From positions 1-11,314 of the forward strand of contig JAFGNC010000205.1 of assembly GCA_016927175.1 (NCBI GenBank): 11,314 bases of DNA, in the 5' to 3' direction. Both the position numbers and the translations under genes were made by a program. This document shows, piece by piece, positions 6,110 through 11,314 of the stretch; position 1 is the first letter of the stretch; each line of letters starts with the position of its first letter. Source of the DNA: Gammaproteobacteria bacterium. GTDB lineage: Bacteria; Pseudomonadota; Gammaproteobacteria; Steroidobacterales; Rariloculaceae. The notes under the pieces were generated by a model. The model searched no databases and was not told the origin of the DNA. It saw only the letters and a list, made by a program, of their open reading frames with translations.

Positions 6110-7465
6110 ATGTCCGTTTATCTGACGAAGAAGCATCTGTCCCGAAGAGCCGTTTTGCAGGGCGCCGGCGTCGCCGTCGGCCTGCCTCTGCTCGACGCAA
6201 TGGTTCCGGCGGCGACCGCGCTCGCGCAGACCGCCGCGGCGCCGAAGCTGCGGGTCGGATTCTTCTACATCCCGCACGGCGCGATCATGTGGAACACTCC
6301 GCACGGCCCGGACATGGATCACTGGACCCCGAGCGGCGCCGGCGAGAATTTCCGGCTGAGCCCGATCATGGAGCCGCTCGAGCCGTACAAGCGCTACGTC
6401 ACGTCGTTCTCGAACCTCGAGAACAAGGCGGCGCAGAATTCGGTGCACACGCTCGTGCCAGCCACGTGGCTCTCCGGCGTGCGGCCGGACCCGGATGCGA
6501 CCGGCGCGCGCATGGCCGCGACGATCGACCAGATCATCGCGAACCACATCGGCCAGGGCACGCCGCTGCCGTCGCTCGAGGTGGCCTCCGAGACGACGAT
6601 CCAGGCGGCCGCGTGCACGACCGGCAGCGGCGGGTGCTACTACAGCTCCACCTTGTCGTTCCGCAACGCGACGTCACCGCTGCCGATGGAGTTCAACCCG
6701 CGCAAGGTGTTCACGCGCCTGTTCGGCGAGGGCGATACGCCGGAGGAGCGCGAGGCCGTCGCGCGGCAGACCCGCAGCCTCCTCGACCTGATCTCCGATC
6801 GCACCAAAGCGCTGCAGAAGGACCTCGGCGCCGGCGACCGCGCGATCCTCGACGGGTATCTCGACACCGTCCGCGAGATCGAGCGCCGCGTCGAGATGGC
6901 GGAGCAGCGGGATCTGTCGGGCATCGAGCTGCCGGACGCGCCGGTCGGCGAGCTCAGCGCGTTCGACGAGCAGGTCAAGCTGATGTTCGACCTGATTGCG
7001 CTGGCCTACCAGGCGAACCTGACGCGCGTCGCGTCCTACATCATGGTCGCCGAAGGCACCAACCGCACCTATACGCACATCGGCGTTCCGGACGCGTTCC
7101 ATCCGCTGTCGCACCACGCGAACGACGTGACACGGCTCAGGAAGCTCGTCCGTATCCAGCGCTACCACATGGAGCGCTTCACGGAGTTCCTCGACAAGCT
7201 CGCGGCGATTCCGGAAGGCGACGGCACGCTGCTCGACAATTCGATGTTCATGTACGGCTCGAACATGAGCAACAGCGACCGGCACAACAATTATCCGCTG
7301 CCGAACATCCTGGTCGGCGGCGCCTGCGGCGGACTGAAGGGCGGTCAGCACATCGAGCTGCCCGAGCACACGACCGTCACGAATCTGCATCTGACGGTTC
7401 TGAACAAGGCGGGGCTCGAGCAGAAGAGCTTTTCGGACAGCACCGGCGAGATCGCCGGTGTCTGA
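6110..7465 (+). CDS. Tat-exported DUF1552 family protein
   Basis: A 451-residue protein of the DUF1552 family (PF07586), which is distantly related to DUF1501 and sulfatase/alkaline-phosphatase-like proteins. The N-terminus has a twin-arginine signal, SRRAVLQG (11-18), a hydrophobic stretch and cleavage at about ALA|Q (39/40). It should therefore fold, and perhaps bind a cofactor, before export. The C-terminal half carries histidine- and aspartate-rich signatures typical of the family: FHPLSHHAND (330-339), MYGSNMSNSDRHNNYPLP (about 381-398) and GGLKGGQHI. These are reasonable metal- or substrate-binding candidates, though this is inference. C-terminal residues STGEIAG are encoded by a perfect DNA palindrome that runs into the stop region. 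DUF1552 genes nearly always neighbour DUF1592-type cytochrome genes, as here, so the two products probably work together in the periplasm. The reaction is unknown. Nine bases separate its stop from the next start. Confidence 0.93.
   Translation: MSVYLTKKHLSRRAVLQGAGVAVGLPLLDAMVPAATALAQTAAAPKLRVGFFYIPHGAIMWNTPHGPDMDHWTPSGAGENFRLSPIMEPLEPYKRYVTSFSNLENKAAQNSVHTLVPATWLSGVRPDPDATGARMAATIDQIIANHIGQGTPLPSLEVASETTIQAAACTTGSGGCYYSSTLSFRNATSPLPMEFNPRKVFTRLFGEGDTPEEREAVARQTRSLLDLISDRTKALQKDLGAGDRAILDGYLDTVREIERRVEMAEQRDLSGIELPDAPVGELSAFDEQVKLMFDLIALAYQANLTRVASYIMVAEGTNRTYTHIGVPDAFHPLSHHANDVTRLRKLVRIQRYHMERFTEFLDKLAAIPEGDGTLLDNSMFMYGSNMSNSDRHNNYPLPNILVGGACGGLKGGQHIELPEHTTVTNLHLTVLNKAGLEQKSFSDSTGEIAGV
7441..7460. 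repeat. Perfect 9-bp inverted repeat at the DUF1552 gene end
   Basis: CACCGGCGA, a GA loop, then TCGCCGGTG. In RNA it would form a strong GC-rich hairpin just before the TGA (7463-7465) and 15 bases before the next ATG (7475). No T-run follows, so it is not an ordinary intrinsic terminator. Confidence 0.6.
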
Positions 7466-7474
7466 CGCGCGCCG

Positions 7475-8443
7475 ATGACCCGCTCATACCGGCCGGCCGC
7501 CCCCTTCGAGCGCAGCGCGACGCGGCGCAGGTCCGTGCTGAAAGGCGCGCTCGGCGCGCTCGCCGGCGCAGCGCTCGCACCGCTCGCGCACGTTGGCAGA
7601 GCGGCGACGGCGCCGACGCTGAGCGATCTCGGCGGCGGCTTCGCGCTGCTCGAAGGCGCCGGCGGCAACGTGCTCGTGCGCTCGACGGACGAAGGTCAGG
7701 TGCTCGTCGACAGCGGCGCGGCTGCCTTCACGGACGACGTGCTCGCGGCGCTCGCCGAGCTGCCGGGCGCGGGCCGCGTCGGCACGCTGTTCAACACGCA
7801 CTGGCACCTGGATCAGGTCGGCTCGAACGCCGCGCTCGGCCGCGCCGGCGCGGCGATCATCGCTCACGAGAAAACCCGCGTGCGCCTCGCAACCGACTAC
7901 TACCTGCGCGACGAGGAGCGCTATCAGGAGGCGCTGCCCGCAGAGGCGCATCCGACGCAGAGCTTTTACACGAACGGCGCGACGACCGTCGGCGGCGAAC
8001 GGATCGAGTACGGCTACCTGATCGAGGCGCACACGGACGGCGACATCTACGTCTACTTCCGCGACTCGAACGTCATGGCCGTCGGCGACGTCGTCTCGCC
8101 CGTTCGCGACCCGGAGCTCGACTGGTTCGGCGGCGGCTGGCTCGGCGGGCGCCTCGACTCGCTCGCGCTGCTGCTCGAGCTGACGGACGGCGACACCCGC
8201 TTCGTGCCGAGCTACGGCCCCGCCGTCGGCCGCGCCGACGTCGAGGCCGAGCACGGCATGATGCAGACGATCTTCGACCGCATGTTCGAGATGATCCGCA
8301 TGGGCTACAGCGCGGAGGACATGCTGGCCGACGGCGTCCTCGAAGGGCTCGGCCGCGAGTTCGAGGACCCTTTCAGGTTCGTCTACGCCGCGCACAAGAG
8401 TCTCTGGGCACACCACAACAAGCTGTCGCACGACATCGTCTGA
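7475..8443 (+). CDS. Tat-exported metallo-beta-lactamase-fold protein with altered metal site
   Basis: A 322-residue exported protein of the MBL-fold hydrolase superfamily. A twin-arginine signal (RRSVLKGA, 18-25, then an alanine-rich core to about 44) directs it to the Tat pathway. The fold is shown by LVDSG (77-81), the NTHWHLDQ motif (107-114), AHTDGD (185-190) and MAVGDV (201-206). The usual HxHxDH motif reads H109-W-H111-L-D113-Q114. The usual last ligand region (GHG) reads SYGP, with Tyr247. H109, H111, H186, D113 and D205 are kept, so the first metal site looks complete, while two of the three usual ligands of the second site are replaced. Substrate and activity are unknown; it may be a mono-metal enzyme. 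I recall related family members with a THWHxxQ motif, so this is probably a subfamily trait rather than decay. No Shine-Dalgarno sequence is seen. With a nine-base gap to DUF1552, translation is probably coupled. Confidence 0.9.
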   Translation: MTRSYRPAAPFERSATRRRSVLKGALGALAGAALAPLAHVGRAATAPTLSDLGGGFALLEGAGGNVLVRSTDEGQVLVDSGAAAFTDDVLAALAELPGAGRVGTLFNTHWHLDQVGSNAALGRAGAAIIAHEKTRVRLATDYYLRDEERYQEALPAEAHPTQSFYTNGATTVGGERIEYGYLIEAHTDGDIYVYFRDSNVMAVGDVVSPVRDPELDWFGGGWLGGRLDSLALLLELTDGDTRFVPSYGPAVGRADVEAEHGMMQTIFDRMFEMIRMGYSAEDMLADGVLEGLGREFEDPFRFVYAAHKSLWAHHNKLSHDIV

Positions 8444-8448
8444 GCCGC

Positions 8449-10068
8449 ATGAACGATTCGATCCAGCATCCGCTCAAATCTCCGGTCGAGCAGCCGATCA
8501 GGCAGCCGATCGCAAGCCCGAGGGGCCGCGCGAGAGCCCGGGCCGTTGCGCTCCTTGCGGTGCTGGCCGCCGCGGCCGCCCCGGCGGCCTTCGCGGCCGA
8601 CGACTCCCTCGCCGGGCTGATCCAGTCGGGCAAACGCGACGCCGCACTCGACATCATCCGCGCGGGAGGCGACGTCGACGATGCCCAGGGCGACGGAACG
8701 ACGCCGCTGCACTGGGCCGTGTACCGCATCGATCCCGAGCTCGTCCGCCTGCTGCTCGAGCGCGGCGCCGATCCGAACGTCACCAATCTGTACGGCTCGA
8801 GCCCGCTGGCGGAAGCCGTCAAGATCGCCGATGCGGGCATGGTCGAGCTGCTGCTCGAGGCCGGCGCGGATGTCGAATCGCCGAACGCGGACGGCCAGAC
8901 GGCGCTGATGCTGGCCGCCCGGACCGGGTCGGTCCGGGTCGCCGAGGCACTCGTGCGCCGCGGCGCCGACGTCAACGCGCGCGAAGCGTGGCGTGGCCAG
9001 ACGGCGCTGATGTGGGCCGCCGACTCGAGCCATCCCGAGATGACGCAGTTTCTGATCGGCCACGGCGCCGACGTGAACGCGCGCGCGTTCGCGAACGAGT
9101 GGGCCACGCAGATCACGTCGGAGCCGCGCGGGCAGTACCGCCCGACCGGCGGGCTGACGCCTCTGATCTATGCGGCGCGCTCCGGCTGCTTCGACTGCGT
9201 CAAGGCCATCGTCGAGGCCGGCGCGGACGTGAACCGGCCGAACCCGGACGGCGTGACGCCGCTGATCGTTGCGATCGAGAACTACGCGTTCGACTCGGCG
9301 AAGTACCTGCTCGAGCACGGCGCCAGTCCGCACACGTGGGACTGGTGGGGACGCACGCCGCTTTATTCGGCCGTCGACATCAACTCGTTCACGCCGCGCA
9401 GGCGCAATCTGCCGCGGCCGGACGAAGGCGAAGTGACGGCGATGGACATCGTCCGCATGCTGCTCGACGCGGGCGTCAATCCGAACCCGCAGCTGAACAT
9501 GCACCGCCCCCACCGCGGCGGCAACATCAGCCGGTTCGTCGACGACCTGCTGACGACCGGCGCGACGCCGCTGCTGCGCGCAGCCGTCGGCCACGACACC
9601 GAGGCCATACGCGCGCTGCTCGATCACGGCGCGCTCGTGGACCTGCCGAACGTGATGGGCGTAACGCCGCTGATGGCGGCGGCCGGCATGGGCATCTCCG
9701 GCCGCGATCGTCGCGTGAACCTCGGCGGCGACGTCGAGAGCCGCGCGATCGAGACGATCGCGGTGCTGCTGGAGGCGGGCGCCGACATCGACGCGCGCGT
9801 GACCGACATCGAGAGCCGCACGGCCCGCATCGCGCGGCCGAGCACGATGACGGAACGCGGAGGCCAGACGGCGCTGTACGGCGCCGTCAAGTTCGGGTGG
9901 GCGCGAGTCGTCGAGTACCTGATCGAGCGCGGGGCCGACGTCGACGTCGTCGACGCGCTCGGCAACTCGCCGCTCGATGCGGCGCTCGGCCGTACCGGCG
10001 GGCGCGACAACACGGTGTCCGACGAGGTCGCCGAGATCCTGCGGGCGGCGAGCGGGCGCGGCGCCTGA
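8449..10068 (+). CDS. Secreted ankyrin-repeat protein
   Basis: A 539-residue exported protein built almost wholly of ankyrin repeats, which serve as protein-binding scaffolds. The N-terminus has an unusual polar lead (2-31, with PIRQPIASP), then a hydrophobic core and a Sec cleavage site at about AFA|A (49/50). After a capping helix pair (52-80), about ten repeats run from D82 to about 525. Each shows TPL/TAL, an LLL or similar helix and GAD(V/P)N or a variant. Non-canonical insertions interrupt the stack at about 213-235 (tryptophan- and arginine-bearing), inside repeat 7 (RRRNLPRPDEGE), at about 349-371, and as long loops in repeats 9 and 10. The start at 8449 gives a five-base gap to the MBL gene; upstream extension of the frame is only an overlap shadow. 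There is no catalytic domain. Last gene of the operon; probably binds one or more of the three co-encoded exported proteins. That role is inference. Confidence 0.92.
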   Translation: MNDSIQHPLKSPVEQPIRQPIASPRGRARARAVALLAVLAAAAAPAAFAADDSLAGLIQSGKRDAALDIIRAGGDVDDAQGDGTTPLHWAVYRIDPELVRLLLERGADPNVTNLYGSSPLAEAVKIADAGMVELLLEAGADVESPNADGQTALMLAARTGSVRVAEALVRRGADVNAREAWRGQTALMWAADSSHPEMTQFLIGHGADVNARAFANEWATQITSEPRGQYRPTGGLTPLIYAARSGCFDCVKAIVEAGADVNRPNPDGVTPLIVAIENYAFDSAKYLLEHGASPHTWDWWGRTPLYSAVDINSFTPRRRNLPRPDEGEVTAMDIVRMLLDAGVNPNPQLNMHRPHRGGNISRFVDDLLTTGATPLLRAAVGHDTEAIRALLDHGALVDLPNVMGVTPLMAAAGMGISGRDRRVNLGGDVESRAIETIAVLLEAGADIDARVTDIESRTARIARPSTMTERGGQTALYGAVKFGWARVVEYLIERGADVDVVDALGNSPLDAALGRTGGRDNTVSDEVAEILRAASGRGA

Positions 10069-10110
10069 GCGCGGCGCCCGCGCGCACCGACGCGATGCCG
10101 ATGAGCCTTC

Positions 10111-10267
10111 GATGAAGCGGTCCCGACGGAGCCGTTCCGGGGAAGCCGCTCCGAGGAACTCCGAGGAGCCGTTTCGAGGAAGCCGCTCCGAGGAGCCGCT
10201 TCAGGAAAGCCGCTTCGCGGGAGCCGTTCCAAGGAAGCCGTTCCGATGAATCGATCGTGATGAAGCG
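10111..10267. repeat. 14-bp-period tandem repeat array
   Basis: The core GCCGYTYC occurs at 10131, 10145, 10168, 10182, 10195, 10209, 10223 and 10237, with a degenerate copy at 10117. Spacings are 14, 14, 23, 14, 13, 14, 14 and 14. The unit is close to GGAAGCCGYTYCGA. The array is bounded on both sides by GATGAAGCG (10111-10119 and 10259-10267), and the right copy contains the start codon of the next gene. It fills most of the 191-base spacer between the ankyrin gene and that gene. No promoter is obvious inside it. Confidence 0.75.
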
Positions 10268-11090
10268 AGTTGTCGAAAGCTCTTTGCGTTCGCCGCCGGG
10301 CGCGGCGATGGCCGCCTCGGCGGGGCTGCTCGTCGCCCTGCTCGCGTGCGCGCCGAACGCGGCGATCGGCGCCGAACCGACGATGCTGTTCGAGAACGCC
10401 GCGCCGGGCGACGTGCTCGACGCGCTGTATGCGGAGTGCTACGACGCCGGCCTCCTGGCCGAGCCCGCCGGCGACGGCATCATCGTCTGCAGCGCCGACC
10501 TGAGCGGAGGCGAGACGAGCGCCGAAGGCGTGCCTTTCGTCGGCGTCCACGACGGCCGCGCGAGGCACCGCATCCGCTTTGCCGTGGCGGAACGGGACGG
10601 GGCGGTCCGAGCCTGGGCGTATCCGTGGATCGAGATCGAGGAAGCTGACGGGACGGTGCTCGACAACGAGATCGTGTCGGAGGAATATCTGCGCCGGGTC
10701 GAAGACGTGCTCGCCGATCTCGCCGCATCGCTCGCGGCCGGACGGGGCCGCGACGCGGACGGCGGCCCGAGCGGCTGGCGGCAATACTACGACAGCCGTG
10801 ACGACTGGCGTCTCGACGCTCACCTGAAGGCCGTCGCCCACTGCGATGCGCGCCTGGCGGACCTGACCGAGGAGCGGCTCGAGAGCCAACTCGAGGCCGC
10901 CGGCGTGCGGCCTTTCGGGCGAACGCTCAGAGACCGCTGCGAGGAGCTTTACGAGGAAGTCTTCCGCTGGGGGCTCGCGCGCGGCCTCGAAATGCCGACC
11001 GTCGAGGGCTATGTCGAGTATCGTCAGGGGCTGCCGCCGGCGCAGCGCCGCTGCGCCGGGCGGCTGGCGCTGACTGCCGATTGCCGCTGA
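10260..11090 (+). CDS. Unrecognised exported cysteine-containing protein, possible lipoprotein
   Basis: A 276-residue protein I do not recognise. The N-terminus (1-38) is an export signal: basic start, hydrophobic GLLVALLA, then Cys30 in LLAC, which fits a lipobox. An alternative Sec cut is near AIGA|E (about 38). The mature part has further cysteines at ECYD, IVCSA, AHCDA, DRCEE, RRCAG and ADCR at the very C-terminus, enough for disulfides in the periplasm. It is acidic in the middle (YPWIEIEEADG and the following EE-rich helix). A helical C-terminal half from about 175 carries WRQYYDSRDDW and LDAHLKAVAHCDARL. ATG 10260 is preferred; GTG 10257 is directly in front, and ATG 10308 would shorten the signal. 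No close Shine-Dalgarno sequence is seen. The 191-base repeat-filled gap leaves it unclear whether it belongs to the upstream operon. GC content and codon use look like its neighbours, and the open frame reads through with no interruption. Confidence 0.7.
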   Translation: MKRVVESSLRSPPGAAMAASAGLLVALLACAPNAAIGAEPTMLFENAAPGDVLDALYAECYDAGLLAEPAGDGIIVCSADLSGGETSAEGVPFVGVHDGRARHRIRFAVAERDGAVRAWAYPWIEIEEADGTVLDNEIVSEEYLRRVEDVLADLAASLAAGRGRDADGGPSGWRQYYDSRDDWRLDAHLKAVAHCDARLADLTEERLESQLEAAGVRPFGRTLRDRCEELYEEVFRWGLARGLEMPTVEGYVEYRQGLPPAQRRCAGRLALTADCR

Positions 11091-11133
11091 CCCTTCCAGA
11101 TTTTGTAACCGGACCGACGTGCCGGCCGGCGCG

Positions 11134-11151
11134 CCGCCGCGAGCGCGGCGG
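11134..11151 (+). terminator. GC hairpin after the last gene, weak terminator candidate
   Basis: CCGCCGCG and CGCGGCGG are perfectly complementary around a two-base AG centre, giving a practical stem of seven with a four-base loop. It begins 43 bases after the stop at 11090. Only a scattered TTTCTT follows, so intrinsic termination is uncertain. The rest of the 11091-11314 edge contains no gene that I can support. Confidence 0.3.
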
Positions 11152-11270
11152 AAGACAATGGTTTCTTCGCTTGGCATCAAGTTTGAATGGCACTCGGCGC
11201 GGGGCCGGCGCCGCTCGAGCCGGCGGCCGAACGAGCCTGCGGGCACCCGCGACCCGCCAACGACGACGAC

Positions 11271-11292
11271 AACCACAACCACAACCACAACC
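11271..11292. repeat. Hexanucleotide microsatellite (AACCAC)n
   Basis: Three full AACCAC units plus a partial fourth follow a GAC triplet run (11262-11270). No gene covers it within the window. The next gene beyond the edge might start shortly after it. Confidence 0.75.
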
Positions 11293-11314
11293 AGCGAAAC
11301 AGACTCTCCACCAC

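Noticed and set aside
6289..8448. 720-residue upstream extension of the ankyrin reading frame
   Set aside because: It overlaps the DUF1552 and MBL genes out of frame and is Arg-rich without motifs. The signal peptide at 8449 marks the real start.
10112..10249. 45-residue Arg/Ser-rich open frame inside the repeat array (starting MKRSRRS)
   Set aside because: The 14-bp period shifts frame each unit, there is no ribosome binding site, and the peptide only reflects the repeat. A tiny ATG at 10246 followed by three codons and TGA was also not taken as a leader peptide.
11172..11190. Sigma54-like promoter, TGGCAT-N5-TTGA
   Set aside because: The essential GC of the -12 element is missing (GA instead), and no gene follows within the window to support it.
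9624..11288. 554-residue minus-strand open frame at the right end, beginning in a poly-Val run
   Set aside because: The Val run comes from the AACCAC microsatellite. The rest is antisense to the exported protein gene, the 14-bp array and the ankyrin gene, and has no recognisable domain.

Overview
The window is very GC-rich (roughly 70 percent by eye), densely coding bacterial DNA. The gene families fit a Gram-negative bacterium with Sec and Tat export and periplasmic c-type haem proteins. A high-GC proteobacterium, perhaps an uncultured gammaproteobacterium, is my best guess, but no marker gene here settles the taxonomy. No RNA gene, CRISPR array, phage gene or transposase is visible.

Left part (1-3305): an intergenic edge with 40-bp degenerate repeats is followed by two minus-strand genes. 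These encode a flavin pyridine-nucleotide-disulfide oxidoreductase (204-1553) and a small secreted lectin-like protein (1772-2404). The lectin-like gene looks like an independent unit, with a recognisable promoter, a strong Shine-Dalgarno sequence and an intrinsic terminator. A divergent spacer with 31-bp repeats leads to a plus-strand SAM-dependent methyltransferase (2691-3305).

Centre (3544-10068): a tight four-gene plus-strand operon with gaps of 28, 9 and 5 bases. The genes encode (1) an 832-residue planctomycete-type cytochrome protein (DUF1587/1595/1592/1588/1585 with two CxxCH haem motifs), (2) a Tat-exported DUF1552 protein, (3) a Tat-exported metallo-beta-lactamase-fold protein with an altered metal site, and (4) a secreted protein of about ten ankyrin repeats. 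All four carry export or anchoring signals, so the products probably meet outside the cytoplasm. A sigma70-like promoter lies so close to the first ATG that the mRNA may be leaderless. The biochemical role of the DUF1592/DUF1552 pair is, to my knowledge, not established. This operon is the best candidate for an undescribed system in the window.

Right part (10069-11314): a 191-base spacer is filled by a 14-bp-period repeat array. It is followed by an unrecognised exported, cysteine-rich protein or lipoprotein (10260-11090). A non-coding edge then holds a GC hairpin and a hexanucleotide microsatellite. Degenerate short tandem repeats of 14 to 40 bp occur in four separate intergenic spacers, which is a shared feature of this locus.
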